Below, piece by piece: positions 22,458 through 34,560 of a DNA stretch of 64,000 nucleotides (the first letter of the stretch is position 1; each line of letters opens with the position of its first letter). The notes under the pieces are model-generated. The model did no database searches. It was not told the origin of the DNA and saw only the letters and a list, made by a program, of their open reading frames with translations. Source of the DNA: Acheta domesticus. Its lineage: Eukaryota; Arthropoda; Insecta; Orthoptera; Gryllidae. The position numbers were made by a program, and so were the translations under genes. The stretch lies in the NCBI GenBank assembly GCA_031308135.1, contig JAHLJT010000631.1, forward strand, positions 145,246,734 through 145,310,733. Direction: 5' to 3'.

Positions 22458-24300
22458 TGTAAGATTTCTAATATTATGAGGCATCTCTGAGAACTATTAG
22501 TGGCCACAGAGTAAACAATGCACCCGCTATAGTCTGTGTGGACACATAATGTATGCATTAGAGGTACATAGATATAGTCTATGGTGGACACAAAGTGTGC
22601 CGATAATCGATACCAGCACAACAAAAGAGCATCGCGTGTTAAAAAATGAAGTGGACAATTTTGGACTTTTAGGGTTTGTGAGAAATTGTACAGAAACTGT
22701 GACTATTCAAGTAAATAGAGGCAATGTCGTGGAATATTATACATGTTGTTTGAACACGATCGGTTAGCGGGTTCGCTTAAAATCACAGAAAAACGAGTTC
22801 GGAAAGAGAACCATTCGTACTTTCCAAGAAGCATCAAACCGGAATTTATTAAAATTTAAGAAGAAACACTGAATTAAATAATGAGAGATAATGGGATTCA
22901 TTGGAAGATAATTTCGGCCGAATTTAGAACTGGGTTTCTGAATTTTAGAACACTGGGGAATGTATTATTAAATAAATATTAAAACGTAAGAAGATGATGA
23001 AACAAACGAAGACATGTTGCATAACGTCAACATAGAAATCCACGATTTTCGACTATAAATATTTAGAAAACGGCACTTTTAACAAGATAATCATGACATT
23101 GGATGCATGACGAAGCGAATGAACCCGAAACCCGTTCGAAACTCTTAAAATTGAACATTTTGAGAAAATTTTCTAGGACGACAATGAGAATAAGCGAAAG
23201 AAGGTGGTCGGCATTTTTTTGAAAAAAAAAGGTGTTGTGTTAAATCGACGCAAGTTTTTGAGACAGTTGGGTTCTGAAAGCCGTGGAAAGCACATCGAAT
23301 TCACGTAGGTCCGATTCAAAATTCATAATTATTTTTGGGACTTGTAATTTTTTTGTGGTGATCGAGCATTCAGTTAAGAACTGTGAACGTGTAGTAAAAC
23401 GGGACGTATTCGTATTGAAGACAGAAGAAGTTTATGTTATTTTGTTAGTGATTTTTCAATGGAACATTCTGGAAATTTATGGGATTTTCCACGGAAGGAG
23501 ATTAATTGAAGAAGACGAGCCGCACGAGATTAAACAGACCCGACGGCAACGCACGCGAGGAGGCGCGTGTACATCGAGGGAAGTGGCAACGGCGCGGTTC
23601 TTCAACAACAAACGCAGGAAAGTGGCGCATCAGCAAACGTTCGCGACGTAATTCATGAATCCAAGCTGGTTTCGCGATTTTTAACAATAATGTGAACAGT
23701 AATGGAGATTACGGAACTGAATAGTCAAAAGTAACATTAATCCAGATAAGAACGATTTAACAAATACTAAGCAAGGATAATTAATTTCATTTTTTGTGTA
23801 TTAGTATAGAATAAGTACGTACGTACGAGATTTTGCACAATACTAATAAAATTCAATTGCTACAAGGAATTCCTTTAATTAATTATCATTCATGATCAGC
23901 TGGTCAATGATAAATAAAGATTAGCATAAGAATTAATTGTGATTTATAAAACAGAGCGAATCGTAACAATCACGCCAAGAGCACCTATATTAAAATTTAC
24001 ATTGTTGCCGCAGTTAAAAGAAACGCTGATTAAGGTTTTGTTTTCATGTTTAAAAGAAAACACCGTGTTTGATTTCAGTAGCATATTTCCTGGAAACTGT
24101 TGTTGTTTTGAATGTTGTTTTCAGCCTGGTCCGTACGGAGGCACCCACCGCCCACGACCCATAAATTTTTGCAATCACGGGATTTAGCAGAGTAATATTC
24201 GGTAGTAACGTCAGATAGATAGAGAATCCAGAGGAAGTCCCGTGGGTACTTTTGCATTGGCAGCCCCGTGTGGGGCACAAAAGGGGGAGTACCTTTTGCA
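22458..24300. mobile_element. Solo-LTR-like insertion (TG...CA, GTAT duplication) in polB
   Basis: Flanked by GTAT at 22454-22457 and 24301-24304, starting TG and ending CA, 1843 bp long, without retroviral genes. These are the features of an LTR-retrotransposon solo LTR left by recombination. Composition changes sharply from the polymerase (GC-richer, with runs such as CCGTGTGGGGCACAAAAGGG near the right end). Joining the flanks would leave the polymerase off by one base in an A-run. Short ORFs inside (for example 23283-23651) have no recognised domains. An unrelated TG...CA element cannot be excluded. Confidence 0.7.
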
Positions 24301-26240
24301 GTATAAAAATATAAGTGCCTTATTGAAAGGTCAAGTTCATCATAAAAAAGTAAAAAAACATTATTGTTTAAAGTGTAATAAAAATTTTAATAATGAAGAA
24401 GCTTTAAATGAACATATTGATCAATGTATTCATGATAAAATAAGTATTAAAATGCTTAAATATCCTATAAGAGAATATAAATCTTTTGGTGCTGAACAAT
24501 ATCCATATGTTATAACATGTGATTTTGAATGTACATTAGAGAATATTAAAGAAAAATTTATGAATTCAGAATATATTCATAAGCATATTCCTAATAGTTT
24601 TTGTTTTACATCTAATTTAATACCTGATGATGATAATTATAAATTTGTTAAGCAATATTTAAAAAGATAAAAAATATTGAAGAATTAATGCAAACATTTA
24701 ATGAAGAACTTATAAAAATGGGGCAATATTATGCTAAAGAATATTTGCATAGAAATATTAAATTAGAATGGACATTGGAAATGAGCAAATCTGATTATAA
24801 AAATGCTACATCATGTCACATTTGAAATTATGAAGAATTAAAATTTAAAAAAGTAGTAGATCATGATCATATTACTGGTAAAGTAAGAGGAGCAGCATGT
24901 AATATATGTAATTTAAATTTATGTCTCCCAAAATTTATTCCAATTCTATTTCATAATTTAAAATATGATTCTATATTATTTTTAAGAGCATTAATAAAAC
25001 TTAGTGAAAATTATTCACATTTAAAAATTACACCAAATACTTCAGAAAAATACATAACATTCTCTAAAAAAGTAATTGTAGGTCAAACACCTACTTCATA
25101 TACTATGTGGAGTTGTAATAAATGTAAAAAAAGATATTATACCTTAGGAGAAAAATTATGTTGCAATGAAGAAAAACAAATAATACCTAAAGGATCTCTT
25201 ATGAATGATATTATTGAATTTAGATTTATTGATACTTATAGATTTTTAAATACTAGTTTAGATCAAGCTGTAAAAAATTTAGCTGAAGTAAATGATGCAT
25301 ATTGTTCTCACTGCAAATCTAAACAAGCTATAGAACATGTAAAATTTCAACCTATTGATGAAAATGATATATTAAAAGCGAATACAACATGTAAAATATG
25401 TAATCGTCAAGTTTCTAAACCAATTTCTTATAAAAAAATTAATAATGTATGTAATATATTCAAGAAAGAAGATATACATTTAGTATTGCAAAAAGGGTAT
25501 TATCCATGTGAATGGGTTGATAATTATGATAAATTTGAACAAGATGTAACATATGACGAAGTAAATTGGAAATCAGTTTTAAATAATAAAAAAGTATATT
25601 TAAAATTTGTAAAACATATATATGAACATTTTAAATGTAAACATTTTTTTGATTATCATGATTTATATCTAAAATTAGATTCTATATTATTAAGTGACAT
25701 ATTTAACAATTTTAGAGAATCATGATATAAAAATTATGGATTAGATCCCGTATATTATGTATCAGCACCAAAATTACCAGATCGTGCATCATTAAAACTT
25801 ACAAATCAAACATTAGATCCGATTATTGATCGAGATTTATATGAATTATATGAGAAAGGTATACGTGGTGGTATTTCTATGATTCCAAACACATATGCAT
25901 TATCTAATAATTGTTATTTCTACGACCAAAAATCTCAAAAAACTATAAAATTATCGAAAGAAAAAGCTGAAAAAATAGGTATTTACAATAGTAAAAAACA
26001 TTTAAGTTATATAATGTATTTAGATTGTAATAATTTATATGGACATGCTTTAAGTCAACCTTTACCCATAGTAAGTTTTAAAAAAGAAATGAAAATATTT
26101 TCAATTGATTACATTTTAAATTTATCTGATGAGGGAAGTAAAGGATATACATTTGAAGTAGATTTAAATATTCCAGATCATTTACATGATACATTCAAAG
26201 ACTTTCCACTATGTCCAGATCATTATATTCCAGATATTAA

Positions 26241-27953
26241 CCTTTTAGCGACCGAGTTTTTTTCCTTCTGCACTCCGTGCGGTACCGACTTTTTTAAATA
26301 GACGAATTTGCTTGACCCCGGTGGAGGTTTAACTGCGGCGAGTGATGACAGCTACCCCCAAGTGTTGAAAGTCTTGTTGATAGAGATTTAAAGGACCTAA
26401 CTGAGTAAGACAGTATTCACGTTTCCTCTGCAGAATTAAGTAATATTTTGAGCAATGATCCTATTAATTTTTTCTACTAATTTTCGTTCTTTGCTCCACC
26501 CACCCAGCCTGTGCAACGAAGTTTTCCGCATTTGATATTTAAATTGCTTTTAAATTTAGTACGTTTCAAAATTTAAAAAAATATTTGCAATTATTTGCAA
26601 TATTTGCAAATATTGCAAAGAGGTAACCTACATAATACTTTATTAAAATTAATTACATAGTTGGAATTTGAAGAATCTATTTTTCAAAAAAAAATGTTTA
26701 ACATATTCAAAGTATTCGTTTTTGATATTGAATCTATATAAAACTATGAAAAGTATGATTTTTTCAAAGTTTTCTAAGTGATTTGGGAAAGTAAAAAAAT
26801 AAAAATTAATTCTAAAAATGTAAAAGTATTTTATTTTTCTTAAATTAATTTTAAATGCGTAAGAAATGTATTTCGTACACCAGGGATAAAGCTAAATCGT
26901 AGTGATTTAGTATCTTGAACGTAATCAATGCACGAAGATGGACAGCTTGATCGGAGGTGAAAATGTTTAATTATATTGGCATGGATCATCTTCCAGACTG
27001 GACACAGATGCACAGTCACTGTCACTGTCCAAAAGTAACTCAATTTTGCGAGTTGTTAGCGATTGTTCTCGACAGGCCATTTCTACTTCCAAAAGCATAG
27101 GACCCAAGCGCAAGCAGCAACTATTAGCAGAATACGACTGCGATCGCCCGTGAGAAGCGTGGGCCGAGGCGGGTTTGTTATGACTGGGGTGTGTGACAGG
27201 AGATAGTAGACAGTGAAGCGCTATATATAAGTACAAGGGCCTAAAGAAGAATGCGCCCTAACAAAAGAAAAGCTTTGATGAGCTGAAGAGATATTTATAT
27301 GGAACCACGTCTTTGGTTTATGCCAATACAATAAAATATTAAGACATTGCAAATAATACAATACAATAGATAACAAAATATGAAAACGATATATTTATTG
27401 CACTGATATAAACCTGATTTTACCCTATTGTTATCTGCTACTGTAGAAAAAATATATTTCTAATACAATTTAATTATTACATACAAAGTTAAAAGAATAT
27501 ATTATGGAACAAATTTGTGAAAGTTATATGTACATGCCCCATGAAACCCAAATTCCATTATAAATTGCACACAGAAATCATCTCTTCTGTTCTTACTGTG
27601 GTATGTGAACTTATAATTTTATTGTCGTTAAAGCGGCGTCTCCAGGAGAATGTTGAATGGCGATGAACGTTCTCCTATGTTTCTCAAGCTGCGGCGCACT
27701 GTAGAAGCATGAAAAGTCAGAGCAGCCCATGCTCCCTTTCGCGCCTCAAGACCGTACTCCGTCAACACATCCCTGCCGGATGGCGTAGGCCGGAGCGCCG
27801 AACGTGAGAATCGCCGCGCCGCTGCTTGTCACCCGTCAGCAAGCGATAGATAAGAGCCGTCGGACGCCTCCGGAGGTCAAGCGAAAAATATCCCATTGGT
27901 ACCGCTGGGTTGAAATGCTCTGGGAAACCTCTTTCCCATTAGTCTTTTAAAGG
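26241..27953. mobile_element. Non-autonomous piggyBac-like element in polB (TTAA duplication)
   Basis: TTAA occurs on both sides (26237-26240 and 27954-27957). The ends are CCTTTTAGCGACCG and, in reverse complement, CCTTTAAAAGACT, giving the short CCYTT... inverted ends of piggyBac elements. Removing the insert together with one TTAA leaves the polymerase reading frame intact, as expected for TTAA-specific precise insertion. Inside, the minus strand carries a possible transposase N-terminus. The 1.7 kb length and absence of a DDE core make it non-autonomous. Confidence 0.82.
26967..27236 (-). pseudogene. Possible piggyBac transposase N-terminal remnant
   Basis: The 89-residue frame ends in LTTRKIELLLDSDSDCASVS then SLEDDP, similar to the acidic start of piggyBac transposases (helix then D/S/E-rich). 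It lies within the TTAA-flanked element, which supports the reading. No catalytic region follows. Low complexity makes this only suggestive. Confidence 0.4.
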
Positions 27954-28390
27954 TTAATGAATTATCTAATTATCAAAAAGATCTTATAAATAAAGGCGTA
28001 GGAAATGTACCAAAAGATGTAAAACTTGTGAATTCATTAAAAGAGAAAATAAAATATGTTATTGATTATAGAATGTTAAAATATGTTATACAACAAGGTA
28101 TAATTGTTACTAAAATTCATCAAGTTGTATCTTATGACCAAAAACCATGGCTAAAATCTTATAATGATAAAAATACTGTACTAAGACAACAAGCAAATAA
28201 TGATTTTGAAAAAGATTTCTTTAAACTTATGAATAATGCTGTATATGGTAAACAAATGGAAAATGTACGAAAAAGATGTGATGTAAAACTTCTATCTAGC
28301 TATAAATCATTTCAAAAACATGAAGAATGTGATACAACAACAATTATTGATGAAGATCACGTATTATTATATAGAAAACTAGTGGTGCAC

Positions 28391-30705
28391 TTACTTTCCA
28401 GTATTAGTGGAAACAGCTAAGTAGTACTGTAATATTGCACTTTATGCGCTACTAACATCTTCGCTTGGAACTCACTATTTCCATTGCAGTGTTGTCAGAA
28501 CTATGTGAATTCTACAACTTCACAAAAATAGAATGCAAAAGTTTTGTAACCCTGTATTGGAAAAAGAAGCCTGATACCCTGGAAGTATAGAAATGCCTTC
28601 CATTGGGCCATGATTAGGGAAGAGTATTTTAAAACCATGCAACAAATTCTCTACTCACTACAAATGGTACAGCATTTGGTGCAAAACTAAATATTTGCCT
28701 GCAAATATCAACATAAATTAGACAATTATAACTCCTTTTCATACAGCTCCATTAGGTCACAACAATGACACTAATTCACAGATATTCGCGAGCGCAAAGT
28801 GAATTCCATTGTTGCAGACCCTGCATTGTCGCTATTCTGAGAGCTATTAATTCTTTTTACTTATTTCAAATATTTCAAAATAAACAATTTCTAAAATATT
28901 AACGTGTAAGTCTATAACAAAGTTCGAATGTAAGAAACGAAGAAAGAAATAATATACAAAATTGCACATTCTAATTTACGACGCATCCAGCTGTCCGAAG
29001 CGCAGTAAATTTACAGCGGCCTATTACGTTTGTCACAAAATTAAAGAAAAACTACTCGTATTTTGAAAAAATTAAGCATGACCGTATTTATTTTATTTAT
29101 TTATTTGTCAAAAAACAGAAACAGAATGGCACAGACTTTCCCGTATTAGTTTTCTATTTTCCTGGGTCTTCGCTAGCTATTCGGAATTGCCACATACTCT
29201 CTCTTGCCAGCTACCATCTATCATCGCCAAAAGTACATTTTTTTGTCATTTTCTTAATTTTTCGGTTTCCTATTGGTAGAACAGAAACATTAATTTTAGA
29301 ATATTAAAGAATACAAAAACCTAGCCGTAAATGGCAATTTTCTCTTAAAAATTATGTGCCGTTTAAGAGAAAATGGCGTTTTAGCACTACTAAAAATGCG
29401 AAATTTGAAGCTCATTTTATCAGAAAATTTTTGAGTTTTCAAAATACTTTATTTGAAGTTATTTGAAGCACTTACACTCACAAATATATTCATCTTTACA
29501 AATTGCGGATAATGTGCATATTAAAGATGTGAGAGATCTTTCAAAAATTTACATTTATATAATTTTTGAAAAAAAAAACAAAAATAAACTCAAAATAAAC
29601 TTCATGCTATACTAATGAGTGTAATTAGCACTATCCGTTACAAAAGTTTCAAGAAAAAAATTGCAGCCATATACGAGAAAATGACGTTTGAGCATTTCTG
29701 AAAATGCCGAAATTTGAGCTACTTTTCACAGAAAACGGTAGTGTTTTCGAGAAACTTTACTTGACATTATTTAAAGCATATATACTCGTAAATATAATAA
29801 TGTAAAAAAATCGCCGATAATGTAAATATTAACGACGTGAGAGACAAGTAAAAACATTTACATTTTTGTAATTTTTGAAAAAACCAACCGATAGACCAAA
29901 ATGGCTTTTATGTCATTGATAGAGTACATTTACCACTATCCCTATCAAAAGTTTAAAGAAAAAATTTGGAGCCGTTTTTGAGAAAATGTTGTTTTTGTAA
30001 TTTTTTAAATTTGCACATATTGCACGGAATATTGCACGAAAACTACCAAAATTGTGAAAAACATTTACATGACCTTTATTAAAGAACTCAATATGCAGAA
30101 CAAATTTTATTTGAAGAAAAAATCTCTATCTTCAATTTTGTAGTTGGAGAAAGACGCCGAAAAATTCAAACTTTCACAATTTAAGAAAATTCAGAGCTGT
30201 ACGTGAAAATCGGACCTATGCCATGTTAAAAAGTGTATTTTGCTCTATTCATACAAGAAATTTAAAGAAAAAATTTGCAGCCGTTTTTTGAGAAAATGTT
30301 GAAAATGCCCGGGGGGCTTCATATAAAGTACCCCCAAATTTTAAAGTATCTTTTTCAAAATCACAAAGCTTCGACTAGAATCAGATTGACTGAGGAATAT
30401 CAATTTTGAAGAAAATCGACCGAACGGTTTAGGCGCTAGCGTTGACCACAGACGGACAGACGGACGGAATGCCGTCAATCGATTTTTAAGTATAAAGAAG
30501 CAACAAATTATGGATTTTGACCACACCACGAGATAGAGGATTTTTTTTCTTAATTTAGCAACTGGTTTTATCCACTTATTCGTTTTCACGGCCCGGCAAA
30601 TAATTTTTTTCCGCCGAAAATTGGCCATTTTTTCGCGCAGCATTACATAACTTTCCCTATACTACATATATCACTCCGTGTATACGTACGTATACGGGAA
30701 AGTAA
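28391..30705. mobile_element. Composite F2-family insertion in polB
   Basis: The left end reads TTACTTTCCAGTATTAG and the right end, in reverse complement, TTACTTTCCCGTATACGTAC, so the ends share an inverted TTACTTTCC. Inside, from about 29120, lies a near full-length F2 copy (GAATGGCACAGACTTTCCCG to the terminal hairpin at 30650-30704), preceded by about 700 bp not seen elsewhere in the window. The insert separates polymerase motif B from motif C. It carries no recognised protein; the 30643-30341 minus frame is F2 sequence. Confidence 0.7.
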
Positions 30706-30898
30706 AAACAGTAATATTAAATAAACCAATTTATGGTGGATTTGTAGTTCTTGAGTTATCAAAATTATTAATGTATAAATTTTATTATGGTGTTCTAAAA
30801 CCAAAGTATGGTAATAATATCAAACAATTAGGAACTGATACTGATTCCTTTATAATTTATGTTGAAACAAATGATATTTATGATGATATAAAAGAATA

Positions 30899-31348
30899 AA
30901 AAGAGCCGTTTTTGAGAAAAGTTTGAAAATGTCCGGGTGAATTCATATAAAGTACCCCCAAATTTTGAAGAATATTTTTCAAAATCTCAAAGCTTCGACT
31001 AGAACTAGATCGACTGGGGAATATTTTGGAAGAAATCGTACGTGTGGTTTAGGCGCTAGCAGTGTTTCCAGACGGACGGACGGACGGACGGACAGACAGA
31101 CGGACGTTTTCCTTTCAATTGGTTTTTTGGTATCAAGGACCTAGAAAACAGGATTTCTGGCTACACCACGTGTTAGGGGATTTTTTTCTTAAATTAGCAA
31201 CTGGTTTGGTCCACTTTTTCGTTATCACGGCCCGGCAATAAATTTTTTTTCTCCGAAATTTGGCCATTGTTTCGCGCAGCATTACATAACTTTCCCTATA
31301 CTACGTATATCACTCCATGTATACGTACGTATACGGGAAAGTAAAAAT
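30899..31348 (+). repeat. F2 family copy truncating polB
   Basis: Starts inside F2 (GAGCCGTTTTTGAGAAAA) directly after the last polymerase codon. It includes AAAGTACCCCCAAATTTTGA, a (GGAC)n microsatellite, CTACACCACGTGTTAGGGGA and the terminal hairpin (arms 31289-31296 and 31335-31342). Confidence 0.85.
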
Positions 31349-32044
31349 GGCTCCAAATTTTTTGATTAAATTTTGTTGTTGAATAGTACGAAGAACGTTT
31401 AAGGGAATGGTGTAGATATCATTTTCGTTTATATCCCCAATTTTTCAAAAATTGCAAAAAACAATTTCAAAACTGCAAAATTGAAGATAGATTTTCGCCT
31501 CAGACAAAGTTGGTTGTAAAAACTTAGTACTTTAAATATGGTCATGTAGAACTTTTTGAAAAAAAGAACAGTTTTTGCATACATTGCGCGTCAAATTTTC
31601 AAAACAATTTCAAAAACCGCTTCAAATTTATTCTGTAAATTTTCTCACTAATGTAATGACGGACGATAAAAAATATGATCTTAGTCGTACTTCCGGAAAT
31701 TACTTGGTTACTTGGTTAAATTACTTGGCAAAAATTATTTTCCAAACTACAAAATTGTAGATAGAGATTTTTACTTCGGACAAAGTCTGTTGGGCAAAAT
31801 TAGCTCCTTAAAAAAGATTATGTAGAATTTTCTGAAAAACGAATCGTTTTTGCGTAATTTTCGCTTCAAATTTACAAAAAAATTCTCAAAAACCGCTCAA
31901 AATGGTTTCTTTAAATTTTCTCCACATGCATCATAAGGGACGGTAAACAAATAAATAAATAAAATAGTGGTGATATAGAATGGCACAGACTTTCTCGCAG
32001 TAGTTATTTTTCTAATGTCGTTTGTTGGATATAGTATTTGAAGT
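31349..32044. repeat. F2 family, inverted module
   Basis: AAATGGCTCCAAATTTTTTG and the following 600 bp match 40718-41110 and 63870-64000. It ends in the junction module TATAGAATGGCACAGACTTTC seen at 41068 and, with variation, at 29125 and 53526. Confidence 0.8.
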
Positions 32045-32722
32045 AAGCCCTTCACCGCTGCCTTTCTTTATCGTACCCAGAAGAAGAATGTACTGGGAAA
32101 ATGCACTTGACACTCGAAATTAACTTGTAGAGACATCGATTTCTAGAGATCGTTTTGAATTTATCATGACAAATTTTTACGTATGCGACAATCACAATCT
32201 CAATAAAGAGGACAAGTATGCAAAAGTTCGTCCTCTGTAGGATTCATTGAATAGTAAATTTTCAGAGCGTGCCCCGCACGAGGAAAACCATTCAGTCGAT
32301 GGTGCCTTACTACGGTCGTCATGGGCTGAAACAGTTTATTAGAGGAAAACCCATAAGATACAGGTATAAAATTTGGGTTGGAGCCACATCGAACGGCTTC
32401 GCAATTTGGAAGGATCCTTACCAAGGGAAATCCACAACCCTCAATCAAACTTACAAAGATATTTGTTGAGGAGGAAGTATTGTCTTACAGTACTGTGATG
32501 TATTAACCGTAGGTGGTGAATTTCCCTACCATTTATATTTTGATAACTTTTTTGGTGCACTTCGATTGTTGGAAGAATTACACAGAAGAAAAATAAGGGC
32601 AACCTGTACAGTGCGCGATAATTACATCGCAAACTGTCCCTTGAAGGATATTTCTGCAATGAAAAAAACAGAACGAGGAAACTGTGACTTTAAAACAATT
32701 TCAGAAAGGAATCAGACAGTCA
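32045..32722 (+). pseudogene. piggyBac transposase fragment
   Basis: Successive frames spell the central DDE_Tnp_1_7 region of a piggyBac transposase. Segments are RRRMYWENALDTRN, SRDRFEFIMTNFYVCDNHNL, KEDKYAKVRPL, then MVPYYGRHGLKQFIRGKPIR and YKIWVGATSNGFAIWKDPYQ with GK, then FPYHLYFDNFFGALRLLEEL, then IRATCTVRDNYIANCPLKDI. A catalytic Asp of the FDNFF segment is kept. Stops (for example TAG near 32238 and TGA at 32467) and frameshifts kill it, and the N- and C-terminal parts are missing. It is bordered by F2 sequence on both sides, so F2 may have captured it or been inserted around it. Confidence 0.85.
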
Positions 32723-33538
32723 TGAAGTTTTTTTTGGCATTTATGTCATCTCGTAGAGTACATTAGGCACTATCCTTAACAAAAGTTTAAAGAAAAAAAT
32801 TGGAGCCTTTTTTGAGAAAATATTGTTTTTGTAATTTTTTAAAATTACACATATTGCACGCAATATTACGCCAAAGCTACTCAAATTTTCAAAACAATGT
32901 ACATGACCTTAATGAAAGAACTTACTATGAGGAAGAAATTTTATGTGGAGGAAAAATCTCTATTTTTAATTTTGTAGACGCCGAAAAAATTCAAACCTTC
33001 AGAATTTTCGAAAATTTAGTGTAAACCGCGAAAATCGGACCTACGATATCTTAAGTGTATATTACTCTATTCTTGCAAGAAATTTAAAGAAAAAAAATTG
33101 GAGCCGTTGTCGAGAAAATTTTGAAATTGCCTGGGGTGCTTCATGTAAAGTACCCCCAATTTTATAGAATCTTTTTCAAAATCTCAAAGCTTCGACTCGA
33201 TCCAGATCGACAGGGGCTTCTTCAATTTGAAAAACAAATCGTGCGTGTGGTTTAGGTACGAGTTGTGTTTACAGACGGACAGACGAACGGATGGACGGAC
33301 GTTTTGCTTTGAATTGATTTTTCGGTATCAAGGACCCACAAAACAGGGATTCTGACTACACCACATGTTAGGGGATTTTTTACGCTTAACTTAGCGACTT
33401 GGTTTATCCACTTTTTTGTTATCAGGGCCCTGCAATGAATTTTTTCTGCCGAAAATTTGCCGTTTTTTCGCGCAGCATTACATAACTTTCTCTATACTAC
33501 GTATATAACTCCGTCTATATGTACGTATACGGGAAATT
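32723..33538 (+). repeat. F2 family copy with terminal hairpin
   Basis: TTTTTGGCATTTATGTCATC through AAAGTACCCCCAATTTTA and a GGAC-rich tract to the terminal hairpin (33485-33538). One arm reads ACTTTCTC and the other GGGAAATT. Confidence 0.85.
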
Positions 33539-34245
33539 AAAAAGTATTATGAAAATGTTTGTGATGAAATTTGCGTAATTATACAATACATATTAAGTGA
33601 TTTCGCAAGAAAACCTTACGATATTGAAATAAATTGTCTGAAAATTCGGATTCAGCACATTGACATTATATAAAATCATGCTTTTTACTTTAGGCAGCAA
33701 ACAAAAAATTTAAATTCGCAGGCTAGTGTTATTGAATTAATTCTGGCATTTATTACTATTCTGGCCAAAAGGTCAAAAGAAATCGAAGCGTATTCTAAGA
33801 TTCAACTGGTTGTAATGGCAGAAACTCATCCATTCGTCGACATCACAAGGAGCCAGGAATCTTCAATGAAAGCACACGTGCCTCCTTACGTCACGGCGAC
33901 GCACCAAATGCGAAGGCCCATGGAGCACATTATTCATGCGGCGACCTTTCGGTGGCTGTGGAGGGAGCGCGAAGCAGTACGCCAGCGCATGAAGCAATTA
34001 AAAACCCCAACGAACTGGAATAACGAGCAAATCGTCGATGTTTCGGCTACGATAAGACAGTCGCAGAGGGAGCAGTGGGATTAAGAATGAAAGTAAACTA
34101 AGATTAGTTTTCGATGCACGAGTAGAGCTCTCTCTCCCCAGTCTCCGTCTTCTTTTTCTCTCTCTGAATCTCCTTTCCTCTCCTTTTCTATTTACATCTC
34201 CCTATCTCTCTCTCTTTCTCTTTCTCCAATGGCCCTGACTGAGCT
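33539..34245 (+). other. Unassigned; orphan 89-codon ORF at 33815-34084, then CT-rich tract
   Basis: The ORF (MAETHPFVDITRSQESSMKA onward, Arg/Gln/Trp-rich) has better codon-like composition than its surroundings, but no domain was recognised and there is no evidence of splicing. It is followed by a CTCTCT-rich microsatellite (34128-34227). It could be a transposon gene fragment or chance. Confidence 0.3.
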
Positions 34246-34560
34246 TAGCCCACAGTTAGCATTGCCACTGTTTCTGAATCACGTAAGGAAACGACTCCGA
34301 CTGGGAGGGTCTAGGATTCGAGTCCCAACGTTGCAATTTTCGGCTCTAGCTAAATAGCTAGGTTGATTTCAGTCGCTGTATGGAGGAGAATTCTAGTGGC
34401 CGGCTGCTCTGCGGGAGTTTTCCGTGTTTTCTGCGATCAATACCAGGTGAATACCGGAGCAGTACTCTAACAAACGGGTCACGGACGGCTTGCGATTATT
34501 CTTTCCTCTTCCTTGACCTATCCTCACGCCTTACACCTGCACTTACATGACGACTCTATC
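34246..34560 (+). mobile_element. SINE-like element with B-box motif
   Basis: TAGGATTCGAGTCCC at about 34312 fits a pol III B box. Upstream, AGCTTAGCCCACAGTTAGCA could serve as an A box. The following 200 bp (ACCAGGTGAATACCGGAGCA and onward) resembles a SINE body. No clear target duplication could be set. Confidence 0.45.

Larger units (their letters stand above)
21475..30898 (+). pseudogene. Protein-primed family-B DNA polymerase, Polinton/adintovirus type, interrupted
   Basis: Replicative polymerase of a Polinton/Maverick- or adintovirus-like element. Pieces: 21475-22457, 24305-26240, 27958-28390 and 30706-30898. Order of motifs: a SAP-like N-terminus, a conserved pre-polymerase domain (FRCFEYALESILNSP, HVNILM), a C2H2 finger (CLKCNKNF...HIDQC, from 24356), Exo I DFE (24521), an endonuclease-VII-like HDHITGKVRG segment, Exo II FHNLKYD (about 24952), Exo III YHDLYLKLD, Pol A DCNNLYG (Asp at 26023), Pol B NNAVYGK (about 28229) and Pol C DTDS (30837-30848). 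The asparagine-tyrosine-glycine motif A marks the protein-primed branch. Lesions: a frameshift near 24667, TGA at 24823 and 25723, three insertions, and loss of the C-terminus at 30899 where F2 repeat begins. Very AT-rich codons set it apart from Aar2. Confidence 0.88.

Noticed and set aside
22458..24300. Reading the first polymerase interruption as a spliceosomal intron (GTATTG...TTTGCAG)
   Set aside because: The borders mimic an intron, but joining there creates a stop, whereas TG...CA ends with GTAT duplications fit an LTR-type insertion better.
30341..30643. 100-codon minus-strand open frame, also seen at 52384 and 63345
   Set aside because: Recurs only because the F2 repeat recurs; frame differs in length between copies and lacks motifs, though its recurrence could be tested with a full F2 consensus.
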